DNA from: an uncultured Alistipes sp.
Lineage (GTDB): Bacteria > Bacteroidota > Bacteroidia > Bacteroidales > UBA932
DNA length: 24,540 nt
Reading direction: 5' to 3'
NCBI GenBank assembly: GCA_900544195.1
Contig: UQUJ01000048.1
Coordinates: 1 to 24,540 of the forward strand
The translations under genes were made by a program, and so were the position numbers. Shown in pieces: positions 1 through 7,587 of this stretch (position 1 is its first letter; each line of letters starts with the position of its first letter). Below the pieces are notes generated by a model. That model saw nothing but the letters and a program-made list of their open reading frames with translations, was not told the DNA's origin and made no database searches.

Positions 1-142
1 CGGCCGGATGAGAGGTTTTGTTAGACTTTTGTTCATACTGCTTTTGATTTAGATAGGTGATGAGATATGTTGTCCTATTCCTTATATATTTATATATTTA
101 GGAATCCTTAAAAGATTACCAACTTGTTCCTTTATCGCTTGC
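1..142. other. AT-rich stretch without a recognisable gene
   Basis: This stretch is AT-rich, with alternating TATATA tracts around 83-101. I see no open frame with coding character, no RNA gene and no convincing promoter. It is the downstream flank of the small minus-strand gene at 143-424. Confidence 0.5.
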
Positions 143-424
143 TTACAGCGGGCGGCCTGTGAAGAGGCTCACGATGCGCTGCCAGAGCGTGCGGCGCGGC
201 GGCGGATCGGGCGGCGTGCGTCCCCTGTCCTCGGGCGGAGGGTTCTCGAGCGGAAGGCTCTCGGGATGAGGGTTGCCCCCGGGGGTCACTCCGTACCGCT
301 CCAGCTCGATGTCGATCATCTCGCGGACGGTGTCGAGCAGTTGCATGCGGTCTTCCGAGAACTGCCGCGCCTCGGCGGATCTCCGCCGCTCTTCAGGCTG
401 TATCTTTCTTTCTGTCCCGTTCAT
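143..424 (-). CDS. Small hypothetical protein, charged with a proline-rich linker
   Basis: A 93-residue frame begins at ATG 424. I do not recognise the family. The first 45 residues are highly charged and probably helical (many E, R and K). A proline-rich linker with repeated PPP and PP motifs covers about residues 50-78. The last 15 residues (LWQRIVSLFTGRPL) form a short amphipathic, possibly membrane-associated helix. There is no signal peptide. The layout of helix, flexible linker and terminal amphipathic helix is coherent, which favours a real small protein. It stands alone beside repeat-derived DNA and lacks a visible promoter, so it may be an orphan or a spurious frame. Confidence 0.4.
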   Translation of the reverse strand: MNGTERKIQPEERRRSAEARQFSEDRMQLLDTVREMIDIELERYGVTPGGNPHPESLPLENPPPEDRGRTPPDPPPRRTLWQRIVSLFTGRPL

Positions 425-454
425 AGGGCATCATGTTTTTGATTCCGCCAACAC

Positions 455-594
455 TTTTGCAAGCGGGTGCAAATGAGGCCTGTCTCCGGCTCTGCCTCGC
501 GTTGCCGAGCCTGCTGCAAAATCACCTTTTGCAAGCGGGTGCAAAGGAGGCCTGTCTCCGGCTTTGCCACACGTTGCTGAGTCTGCTGCAAAAA
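455..594. repeat. 72-bp tandem direct repeat, two copies
   Basis: Two copies start at 455 and 527, each beginning TTTTGCAAGCGGGTGCAAA and ending CTGCTGCAAAA, about 91% identical by eye over 66 bases (six differences). Each start contains the inverted repeat TTTGCA/TGCAAA. The period is 24 codons, so a minus-strand frame stays open through both copies as a repeated FAAxSATxGxAGDRPxLHPLAK peptide. I read this as a non-coding repeat rather than a protein. Confidence 0.75.
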
Positions 595-617
595 TACGGG
601 TGAAATTCGGTAATGGG

Positions 618-688
618 ACTATGCTAATCGGACAAAAAACTATTCTAATCGGACATTCTGCATCCGCCCCGACTATTCTAATCGGACA
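618..688. repeat. Three direct copies of a 17-mer, ACTATKCTAATCGGACA
   Basis: Copies lie at 618-634, 639-655 and 672-688. The second and third are identical and the first differs at one base (ATG for ATT). Start-to-start distances are 21 and 33, about two and three helical turns. Multiple short subterminal repeats with this kind of phasing are typical of transposase-binding ends, for example in IS21-type elements. No transposase gene is present, so a solitary element end or a regulator-binding array are both possible. Confidence 0.7.
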
Positions 689-805
689 TTTTATGCCTGT
701 AACTTGCTGATAATCAGAGAAACCCATGAATAGTTTTTACTTTTTCAAGAAATGGGCTTTTTTAGGCCTCAAAGCAAGCTCGTTTACCCACCGAGCCTCC
801 CCCCC

Positions 806-913
806 AGACTGTCTGAAAAGTCCTTGCAAGACTGAAATTGTTCGTATCCCCATACACGACCTAAAACGAATTCTTGATTCTCGCGAAGGAATGTTTAACT
901 TTTAAGACAGTCT
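806..913. mobile_element. MITE-like 108-bp element with 15-bp inverted ends
   Basis: The left end AGACTGTCTGAAAAG (806-820) and right end CTTTTAAGACAGTCT (899-913) are inverted repeats with one mismatch. Both sides are flanked by CCCCC (801-805 and 914-918), compatible with a 5-bp target duplication, although a C-run is weak evidence. The interior has no coding capacity. Size, terminal repeats and emptiness fit a non-autonomous insertion. A stem-loop of other origin is the alternative. Confidence 0.45.
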
Positions 914-981
914 CCCCCAGCCCAGCCTATGGTTCTGATAACTATCCAACCATCGAAGCAATCAGAAACTAGCAGAGAATG

Positions 982-1009
982 AAGGCATCCACCTTGCGAT
1001 GAATGCCTT
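982..1009 (-). terminator. Hairpin terminator after the beta-barrel gene
   Basis: Read on the minus strand this is a 12-bp stem, including two G-U pairs, closed by a GCAA tetraloop. It lies about 20 bases after the stop of the outer-membrane protein gene. The following bases are only moderately T-rich, so termination strength is uncertain. Confidence 0.55.
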
Positions 1010-1030
1010 GTTATATTCAATGAAGATATT

Positions 1031-1786
1031 CTAGAACGTGAAACTCAGACCGCCTTGGAAGGAGAACTGCCATGAGCGAGCTTTGTCAGAGGTGAAGACA
1101 TCCGTGCTGCCGTCGTGAGTGTCGCGGCGGATGTTGACTTCGCGGTAGTTGTCGGTGATGAAATAGTGTACGGAAGGGATTGCGCTTAGCTCGAAACGCC
1201 ATATTCGGAAAGAGACGGCGAAGCCCGCGTCCGCGGTGAGACTGAACCTGTTGTTGAGGGTCATGTATTTTTCGGTTCTCACGCCCGTGCTTCCGATGGA
1301 ACCTGTTCCGTGAGGCTCCTCTTTCGCTCCGAAAATGTAGCCGGGAGTCAATCCTCCGAAGAATTCGATTCGGTTCAACAGCCCGGACAGAAACTGCCCG
1401 AAAACAGTTCCGGCATCCGGATTTGTGCCGTAATAGTATTTATTGTGGTAGGACCCCCAGGCTATGTTCTCAGCACCCTGACGCACGGATTCCTTGAATG
1501 TGCGCTTGCCGCTGCGCCAAGCCAGATAGAGGGGAACTCCAAGGTGCTCATCAATCTCATAGTTCTTGAACATCCATTGCGCTCCGGTCCGGAATCCCAG
1601 ACCGTTGTCGAAGAATCGTCCATAGGTCAGAGTCATCACTGTCTCATCGCTGGCGCTTGATCGTTCGATCGGCATCCTTACTCCAGCCGCGAACCTGATG
1701 TCCTGATTGTCAGAATGCACCTTCTGTGCGGATGCCACGCTTCCCGTCAGCGAGATCACCGCCAACACCACAAGTAACTTTTTCAT
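1031..1786 (-). CDS. Outer-membrane beta-barrel protein
   Basis: The 251-residue product starts with a clear Sec signal peptide (MKKLLVVLAVISLTGSVASA, cleavage before QKVHSD). The mature chain has alternating hydrophobic and polar strands and ends in GLSFTF, the aromatic C-terminus expected for an outer-membrane barrel. This resembles the small Bacteroidota barrels loosely grouped as OmpW/PorT-like. No catalytic motif is seen, so substrate and role are unknown. It lies on the same strand as, and 215 bases downstream of, the GH3 gene, so it might be co-expressed with the glycosidases. A REP-like repeat pair separates the two genes, and a hairpin follows the stop. Confidence 0.75.
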   Translation of the reverse strand: MKKLLVVLAVISLTGSVASAQKVHSDNQDIRFAAGVRMPIERSSASDETVMTLTYGRFFDNGLGFRTGAQWMFKNYEIDEHLGVPLYLAWRSGKRTFKESVRQGAENIAWGSYHNKYYYGTNPDAGTVFGQFLSGLLNRIEFFGGLTPGYIFGAKEEPHGTGSIGSTGVRTEKYMTLNNRFSLTADAGFAVSFRIWRFELSAIPSVHYFITDNYREVNIRRDTHDGSTDVFTSDKARSWQFSFQGGLSFTF

Positions 1787-1847
1787 TTCATTGATAGTTA
1801 GTCAGGCCTCCAACCTATCCAAAGAATATGCCAGAGGCAATCCGTGG

Positions 1848-1931
1848 TTTGTCCGGTGAGAAGCCTTCCTGCCGGAGAAAATGAACGTAATATGCAATTT
1901 ATCCGGCGGAATAGGAGTCCTGCCGGACAAA
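1848..1931. repeat. Pair of REP-like hairpin units, 50-bp period
   Basis: Two units start with TTTGTCCGG (1848) and TTTATCCGG (1898), and each continues to TCCTGCCGGA. Within each unit TCCGG pairs with CCGGA. Across both units the outermost TTTGTCCGG (1848-1856) pairs with CCGGACAAA (1923-1931). They occupy the space upstream of the beta-barrel gene and downstream of the GH3 gene. Confidence 0.6.
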
Positions 1932-2001
1932 GCGATTCCCTAAAGGTCAGTGACAGGGGACAGACGAAGCACTGGCGTGGTTACCAGATTGCCAGGGCTG
2001 T

Positions 2002-4269
2002 TTACTTGACTTTCAGCGGCAGGGGAGTGAGGTCGGAGTCTGATGAAGAGGAGCCGAGGAGGATGGTGAAATCTCCCGGCTCGACGGACCACTTCTCGGA
2101 GACACCCCAGCACTGGAGCATCTCAGGTGTGATGTCGAACTCGACCTTGGTGCTTTCACCGTTCTTGAGGCTGATGCGACGGAATGCTTTCAGCTCCTTG
2201 ACCGGACGGGTCACGGAACCATATTCGTCACGGATGTAGAGCTGAACCACATCATCGCCGTCGTACGGGCCGTTGTTGGTGACGGTCACGCTGGCTTTGA
2301 GCGATTCGGAGACTCCGATTTCTGATTTTGAGAGCGTTGCGTCTGAATATTCAAACGTGCTATAACTCAATCCGTAACCGAATGGCCAAAGGGCTCCGGT
2401 CTCGTTGGTGGCGAACAGGCGGGAATATTGCGAATGCTTATAGTTGTAAACAGTCTGGACCTGTCCTACGTTGCGAGGCACGGTCACCGGCAGCTTGCCG
2501 GAAGGGTTCACCTGACCGGTCAGCACCTCGGCGATAGCCTGTCCACCCATCTGGCCTGGCTCCCAGACGTTCAAAATGGCGTTGGCGTTGTCCTTCGCCC
2601 AGCCGACGCTGAGAGCCCTGCCGGTCATCAGCACGACAACGGTCGGCTTTCCGGAAGCCTCAACGGCCTCCAGAAGCTGTTGCTGCATCCCCGGAAGGCT
2701 GAGGTCGTCACGATCGCAGTTCTCACCGCAGGTGCGACCGAAAGCTGAATATCTCTGCGAATTCTCACCGACCACTACGATGTTAACGTCAGCCGCAGAG
2801 GCCTTGAAACGAGCCATCTGGACACCTTTTGCATTGACATTCGAGATCTTGCCACCGAAACATAGCGTGTCGATCGAGACGTTAGGCATAGCGGCCTTGA
2901 GACCGTCCAGAACCGTGATGACATTATCGTCTGATTGCGGCACTGCCCAGTCACCGAGAATGGTCTGGCTGTCAGCGTTCGGCCCGACGACGAAAACCCG
3001 GCGTGGATTCTTCAGCGGAAGCGTTCCGTCATTCTTCAGCAGCACAAGTCCCTGACGAGCGGCCTCAAGTGCGGTTTGGCGATGTTCGGCCGCACCGTCC
3101 AGAACCTCTGGAATCTCCGGCACAGGATGCTCGAAGAGTCCAAGGGCGAATTTCACGGACAGAATCTTTCCGGCGGCCTGGTCGATACGAGGTTCAGGAA
3201 TCCTGCCTGACTTCACAGCGGCCACAACAGTCTCGAAATATTTGTCTCCCTGCATGTGCATGTCAATACCAGACTCCACGGAAACTACGAATGCCTCGGT
3301 CGAGTCCGGTACCCAATGATGCATGGAATGAAGCCTCTCAATGTCCATCCAGTCACTGACCACGAATCCGTCGAATCCCAATTCATCACGAAGCAAATCA
3401 TTGAGCAGCCACTTGTTACCGTGGCATGGAATCCCGTTGATCTCGTTATGTGCCGCCATCACCGTCCCGACTTTAGCGTCACGGATCGCCGCCACAAACG
3501 GAGGCAGATAAAGCTCACGCAACTTGCGCTCGGAGATGTCCATCGGCGCTGCGTTCAGTCCACCGGCCGGCTCGCCACCCGCGATCAGATGCTTGGCGCA
3601 AGCCACCACGTGATTCCCTGAATATTTCCCGTCACGCCCTTGAAATCCCCAGATGGCATATTTCCCCATCTCGGAAGTCAGCAGCGCATCCTCGCCGAAC
3701 GTCTCGCCCATCCTTCCCCAGCGGGCGTCACGGGCGATGTCCAGATTAGGAGCGAATGTCCAGAACAACCCCCTCTGACGCATCTCAAGCGCGGTTTCCT
3801 CTCCGATCTTCTCCATCAGTTCCGGATTGAAAGTGGAAGCCATGTTGATGTTCGTAGGATAGACCGTGCACCCTTCGATCAGCGCGTTCCCGTGGATCGC
3901 GTCGATCCCCAGCAGCAGCGGAATCCCCAGCCGGCTCTCCTGAGCCAACTTCTGAAGCGCCACAGCCTCCGTGGAAGTCATCACGTGCAGGAACGCTCCC
4001 GCTTCCCCTCTGCGGACTTTATCGGACAAATCCTTGTTGCCCAGGTTCTCGTCGGTAGCGTCGATGTTCTTGCGAGCCGATCCCTTTCCCGGCTCCACAT
4101 AACACGGAGCCACATACTGGCACATCTGTCCGACCTTCTCCTCAAGGGTCATCTCCTTCAAAATCAGTTGTACCCTCTCCTCCGCAGGCAACGAAGCGTC
4201 CCGCCAGTCTTTTCTGGCGCACGACATCACCACCGCAGCAAGTCCTAATACTATCGCGATTCTTTTCAT
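2002..4269 (-). CDS. bglX: GH3 beta-glucosidase, periplasmic lipoprotein
   Basis: The 755-residue product is a glycoside hydrolase family 3 enzyme of the BglX type, removing terminal beta-linked glucose (or xylose) from oligosaccharides. I chose ATG 4269 because it gives a lipoprotein signal peptide (MKRIAIVLGLAAVVMSC, lipidated Cys17). A longer open frame only extends into an inverted-repeat element. The TIM-barrel domain carries the KH motif near residues 226-227 and the catalytic nucleophile Asp306 in GFVVSDWMD. The alpha/beta sandwich domain follows (GLVLLKNDGTLPL), then GYGLSYSTFEY and a fibronectin-III-like C-terminal domain. Length is normal for BglX. It lies 161 bases downstream of the GH31 gene on the same strand and probably belongs to one unit that trims xyloglucan-like or other mixed glucans. 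The exact substrate is not readable from sequence. Confidence 0.93.
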   Translation of the reverse strand: MKRIAIVLGLAAVVMSCARKDWRDASLPAEERVQLILKEMTLEEKVGQMCQYVAPCYVEPGKGSARKNIDATDENLGNKDLSDKVRRGEAGAFLHVMTSTEAVALQKLAQESRLGIPLLLGIDAIHGNALIEGCTVYPTNINMASTFNPELMEKIGEETALEMRQRGLFWTFAPNLDIARDARWGRMGETFGEDALLTSEMGKYAIWGFQGRDGKYSGNHVVACAKHLIAGGEPAGGLNAAPMDISERKLRELYLPPFVAAIRDAKVGTVMAAHNEINGIPCHGNKWLLNDLLRDELGFDGFVVSDWMDIERLHSMHHWVPDSTEAFVVSVESGIDMHMQGDKYFETVVAAVKSGRIPEPRIDQAAGKILSVKFALGLFEHPVPEIPEVLDGAAEHRQTALEAARQGLVLLKNDGTLPLKNPRRVFVVGPNADSQTILGDWAVPQSDDNVITVLDGLKAAMPNVSIDTLCFGGKISNVNAKGVQMARFKASAADVNIVVVGENSQRYSAFGRTCGENCDRDDLSLPGMQQQLLEAVEASGKPTVVVLMTGRALSVGWAKDNANAILNVWEPGQMGGQAIAEVLTGQVNPSGKLPVTVPRNVGQVQTVYNYKHSQYSRLFATNETGALWPFGYGLSYSTFEYSDATLSKSEIGVSESLKASVTVTNNGPYDGDDVVQLYIRDEYGSVTRPVKELKAFRRISLKNGESTKVEFDITPEMLQCWGVSEKWSVEPGDFTILLGSSSSDSDLTPLPLKVK

Positions 4270-4286
4270 ATTCAATAATAAACTCT

Positions 4287-4376
4287 TTTTGCCGCGAGGC
4301 GCTTCCCCCGAGGGGCTATTCACCCGGGAAGGGCGCGAAGCGCAGGTCCCTCGGAGGTATGCGCCTCGCGGCAAAA
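4287..4376. repeat. 90-bp element with perfect 16-bp inverted ends in the bglX leader
   Basis: TTTTGCCGCGAGGCGC (4287-4302) and GCGCCTCGCGGCAAAA (4361-4376) are exact inverted complements. A second, overlapping pairing is possible between GCGCTTC (4299-4305) and GAAGCGC (4337-4343), with a CCCC/GGGG mini-stem inside. It fills most of the gap between the GH31 and GH3 genes, so it would be in the transcript just upstream of bglX. It could be a mobile hairpin element or an attenuation/processing signal. Confidence 0.7.
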
Positions 4377-4430
4377 CCTAACTGTTATAAAGCGGCAATA
4401 GCCAACTATAGTAAAGTTTCAAAAATCAAA

Positions 4431-6812
4431 CTATCTAACAGAGACAACAACCTTCTCTCCGACGCCAACCTTCCCCGCTGACAGACAGACCATTCCGTCC
4501 TCGTAGGTCCAATCCTGAACGGCGGCGCCGTTAAGCGAAACCGAAGCCGGGCGCGAATCCCTCTGGATGCGGAAGGAATATTCCCGCTCCGAAGGCATTC
4601 CCTTGAACGATCCCTGAACCGGGTTCACAACAACCTCTACACCGCCATCCCTCTCATGCGACTCGAACAGCGTCGAGGCGATACCGCCGTTCTCATATTC
4701 ATAAGACTCTCCGTCATCGTCAAGCATCGTGTACGCGCTGTCCCCGTGAGGATAGACCTTCAGGATGACGCGGTCGAACGGACGCGCGCCAAGATATTCA
4801 ACATCAGGCTGTGTCGGGATGATCGCGCCCTCGCGGATGAAGAGCAGCCCCGCGCGGTTGGAAGGATATTCACGAGTGAAAGTCTCCCCCTTGCTGACAA
4901 TCTTCTCGCCGCTCCAGGCGTCCGTCCAGGTTCCCTTCGGCAGGTAAATCTCGTTAGTGAATATTCCCACGCAGAAATTGTCGCCGAACATGTACTGGTA
5001 GGTCATATCGTCGCAGTTGCGGTCCTCAGGGAAGCACAGCGGCATCGAACGCACGATCGGCATACCGTTCTGCGCAGCCTCAAGCGCCATAGAGTAGATG
5101 TATGGAGCCAATGAATATCTCAGCTTTACGTAGAAACGGTAGATGTCCTGCTCTTCTTTCGCATAGTAGAACGGATGCATCATCGAGAACCAGCTGTTGA
5201 TCTGCACCCAAGGCAGGAACAGACCGAAATGAAGCCCCTGCATCTCAAGCTCGCGCGGAACGCTCATCACGTCGCAGGAGGTGTTGAGGAATCCGCTCAT
5301 GCCGAGGTTGAGCTGGTCGTACAGAGCGGTTTTGCCGCCGCCGTTGTCGCCGGAGGTCGAAGCTGTCCAGCGCTGGGTTCCGGACCAACCGCCGCAGTAG
5401 TGATGCCAGGTACGCTTGCCGTTGTACTTGCGGCCAAGCTCACGCATCTGTTTCGGGAGAAGGACCTGGTTGAGGTTGTGCATCTCCTTGTCGGTGCGTC
5501 CGTTGTAATATTCCCAGTTCGTGTGGTTGTCGATCGTTCGGGCAGGATCCAGCTTGAATCCCTCCACACCCTGATCCATGAACACGGTCAGGTGATCCAT
5601 CCAATGCTCCTGGCCGGAAAGCTTGCCGCCCGTGCGCTCGGCGATGATGTCCTCCTCCTGGATGCTGAGGTCATACTCCTCGCAGAGCCAGAGTCCGAGG
5701 TGGAAGCCCATGGAGCGCAGCTTGCCGATGAAGAGGCGGTTGTGCATCGTCTTAGGGTACTGATCCTGAAGCCAGTAAGGTTCCGGAGAGAACCTGTCGT
5801 AGTTCCATTTCTTCTTGGTCGAGAAGTCGTAGCGCTTCTCCATCCACTGAGGCTCAAGCCAGAATACGTCGCAAGGCACGTCGAACTGACGGAAGCGCAC
5901 GGCGTCGTTGAGTATGTCGAACTGCTCCTCGCGCATGTTCGGTCCGAAGCAGAGTCCGTAGGCCCATTTCGGCAGGACATAGGTACGGCCCGTGACGAGG
6001 GTATATTCATTAAGGATTGCAGGCATGTCCTTGCCCATCATCAGGAAGAAGTCGGCCTCGTCGAAGGTGTTGATAATGTTGAACTTGCTCTTCTGCTGGT
6101 TACCGATGTCGAAGAAACTTTTGCGGGTCGAGTTGTTGTAGACGCCCCAGCCGCGCGAGCTCATCATGAACGGCATCGGTATCTCGGTCTGCTGGTAAGT
6201 CGTCCACATTCTGAGGAATTCGCCCCTGTGCTGGATGTGGTCGCGGCTGGTACTGCCGCCGCCGTAGAAGCGCTCGCCGTCCTCCATGCTGAAGCTGAGG
6301 ATGCTGACCGCGTCCGCAGCCGGAATCTCGTGCTTGTCAACCTCTCCGAATTTCCCGTTGTCGTCGCCGATGATGCCTCCGCCGTTGTCAGCGACCTTCA
6401 GATCGGCGTATTTCTCGTTGATGAATGACCTCATCTCGCCGCAGAGCCCTTCCTTCTCAGGCAGGAACCTAACCTCACGGATCACCTTCCCGCCTTTGGC
6501 ATCCTTCACGGTCATCACTCCCGTCTTCTTGTTGATGGCCAATGAATATTCCGGAGTCTTCAGCGTCCAGACTCCTCCCTTGTCGGAAATGTCGGTCTTG
6601 ACCTCACTCCAGTCGGTCTTGATGAGCTCGTAGCGCTCCATCAGGGACTCGGTGAAATCCTTCCTCGGAGACACCTTGATCCTGAATATGCTCTCGGAGC
6701 ATGCCTCCACACTGACCGTGAGGCCATCATTGATCTTAACTTTGTGGGCCGGGTTCGCCTGGGCGAGAAGAGTCATCGCGCAGCAGGCGACGGCAAGCAG
6801 AATTTTCTTCAT
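4431..6812 (-). CDS. GH31 glycosidase (alpha-glucosidase/alpha-xylosidase type), secreted
   Basis: The 793-residue product starts at ATG 6812, which gives a signal peptide (MKKILLAVACCAMTLLAQA); a longer upstream frame lacks one. The N-terminal beta-sandwich is followed by the (beta/alpha)8 domain. The expected nucleophile is Asp422 in GFKLDPART and the acid/base is Asp489 in TASTSGDN, preceded by the GTQRW segment that corresponds to the family's GxQRY/W region. The substrate loop after the nucleophile (TIDNHTNWEYYNGR) differs from the common WxDMNE form, so this is a divergent GH31 subgroup. C-terminal beta domains include YMFGDNFCVGIF and FIREGAIIPTQP. It removes alpha-linked glucose or xylose from the non-reducing end. 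It precedes bglX on the same strand and has its own promoter at 6842. Confidence 0.9.
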   Translation of the reverse strand: MKKILLAVACCAMTLLAQANPAHKVKINDGLTVSVEACSESIFRIKVSPRKDFTESLMERYELIKTDWSEVKTDISDKGGVWTLKTPEYSLAINKKTGVMTVKDAKGGKVIREVRFLPEKEGLCGEMRSFINEKYADLKVADNGGGIIGDDNGKFGEVDKHEIPAADAVSILSFSMEDGERFYGGGSTSRDHIQHRGEFLRMWTTYQQTEIPMPFMMSSRGWGVYNNSTRKSFFDIGNQQKSKFNIINTFDEADFFLMMGKDMPAILNEYTLVTGRTYVLPKWAYGLCFGPNMREEQFDILNDAVRFRQFDVPCDVFWLEPQWMEKRYDFSTKKKWNYDRFSPEPYWLQDQYPKTMHNRLFIGKLRSMGFHLGLWLCEEYDLSIQEEDIIAERTGGKLSGQEHWMDHLTVFMDQGVEGFKLDPARTIDNHTNWEYYNGRTDKEMHNLNQVLLPKQMRELGRKYNGKRTWHHYCGGWSGTQRWTASTSGDNGGGKTALYDQLNLGMSGFLNTSCDVMSVPRELEMQGLHFGLFLPWVQINSWFSMMHPFYYAKEEQDIYRFYVKLRYSLAPYIYSMALEAAQNGMPIVRSMPLCFPEDRNCDDMTYQYMFGDNFCVGIFTNEIYLPKGTWTDAWSGEKIVSKGETFTREYPSNRAGLLFIREGAIIPTQPDVEYLGARPFDRVILKVYPHGDSAYTMLDDDGESYEYENGGIASTLFESHERDGGVEVVVNPVQGSFKGMPSEREYSFRIQRDSRPASVSLNGAAVQDWTYEDGMVCLSAGKVGVGEKVVVSVR

Positions 6813-6841
6813 TCGTCGTTGTGGTTTTAATATATTCACAA

Positions 6842-6849
6842 CAAAGTTA
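6842..6849 (-). promoter_or_regulatory. Bacteroidota -7 promoter box for the GH31 gene
   Basis: TAACTTTG on the minus strand matches TAnnTTTG and lies 30 bases before the start codon. I do not see a good TTTG about 20 bases further upstream, so this is a half-supported promoter. Confidence 0.5.
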
Positions 6850-6913
6850 CGAGTTTTTTCATTGACACACTCTTTCATTTTTGGCAGAATTACTTACATG
6901 GTTGCAATGGAAT

Positions 6914-7287
6914 ATAAAAGATTCCTTCTCTCTTATTTTTTTTAACGCTTACTAAATGACTGATTTACAGAGAATGATGTTTTTCCTGACTTTGGCAATG
7001 ATTCACCCTACTTGTTTACACCTATGTACGAAGCTTCTTTCAAAGGCACGGAAAGGTGATGCACCCTGAAAAATCCGCGCTTTTTACAATATATTGATTA
7101 TCAGAACGTAAGAAAAACGGAATTTTTAGGCTGTCAAAGTCAGGAACTCTCACCGAGACTTTTGTCTGGGGGCATGTACGCCTCTGACTTCTGAAGCCAG
7201 ACCTCGCATATTCAAGAACAGGGTAAGAGCACATCGGTATATTCATATGTCGTCTAAGGTACGCACTTATCTTGTTCATTGACAATA
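6914..7287. other. Intergenic remnant-repeat region with an 81-codon frame
   Basis: A minus-strand frame at 7040-7285 encodes an arginine- and serine-rich peptide (MNIPMCSYPVLEYARSGFRSQ...) without signal, domain or promoter. I believe peptides of this kind recur as translations of dispersed Bacteroidales repeats, but this is memory and unverified. An imperfect inverted pair, CCTGAAAAATCCG (7066-7078) and CGGAATTTTTAGG (7119-7131), matches at 11 of 13 positions. The 22 bases at 6932-6953 recur in inverse orientation at 24450-24469. I read the region as decayed mobile or repeat DNA. Confidence 0.3.
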
Positions 7288-7584
7288 CTATCGCCGGTCT
7301 TGCAAGGAGAGGTAATCCTTGAGCGCATCGACATATTCATTGAAAGCCTTGACGCCTGTGTCGGTCGCGCGGCAGGTGGTGCAAGGCTTCTTGCCTTTGA
7401 AGCCCTTCTCTACCGTGATGTAGCCGGCCTCGCTGAGTTTGTCTATCTGTACGCTGAGGTTCCCGGCCGTGGCGCCCGTCTGCTTTCTGATGTAGACGAA
7501 ATCCGCCTCCTCGACCCCGATGAGGATTGACATCACGGCGAGGCGGAGTTCGGAATGCAGCAGAGGATTCAGTTTTCTGAACAT
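7288..7584 (-). CDS. Winged-helix transcriptional regulator (HTH_34/MarR-like)
   Basis: The 98-residue product is almost entirely one winged-helix DNA-binding domain. It starts with LNPLLHSELRLAVMSIL, continues with a recognition-helix region (TGATAGNLSVQIDKLSEAGYI) and ends with the wing (VEKGFKGKKPCTTCRATDTG), the usual layout of the MarR-like HTH_34 family. CTTC gives two close cysteines in the wing, which might be redox- or metal-sensitive. It starts three bases after the stop of the membrane protein gene at 7588, so the two are co-transcribed. Such regulators often control the membrane protein beside them; the target here is inferred only from adjacency. Confidence 0.85.
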   Translation of the reverse strand: MFRKLNPLLHSELRLAVMSILIGVEEADFVYIRKQTGATAGNLSVQIDKLSEAGYITVEKGFKGKKPCTTCRATDTGVKAFNEYVDALKDYLSLQDRR

Positions 7585-7587
7585 AGC

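Noticed and set aside
431..727. 98-codon minus-strand frame with repeated CPIRIV and AGDRPxLHPLAK peptides
   Set aside because: The peptide repeats are explained by DNA repeats with periods divisible by three; there is no domain, promoter or credible start.
4270..4374. N-terminal extension of the GH3 protein by 35 residues
   Set aside because: The extension encodes the inverted-repeat element and would bury the lipoprotein signal peptide that starts at 4269.
5175..6428. Long plus-strand frame (417 codons) opposite the GH31 gene
   Set aside because: It is antisense to a gene with intact catalytic motifs. Its composition (rich in V, A, E, H, L) is that of a codon shadow and it has no domain.
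7040..7285. 81-residue minus-strand protein-coding gene
   Set aside because: No domain, signal or promoter; its composition and surroundings look like translated repeat DNA. Mentioned only within the remnant region.
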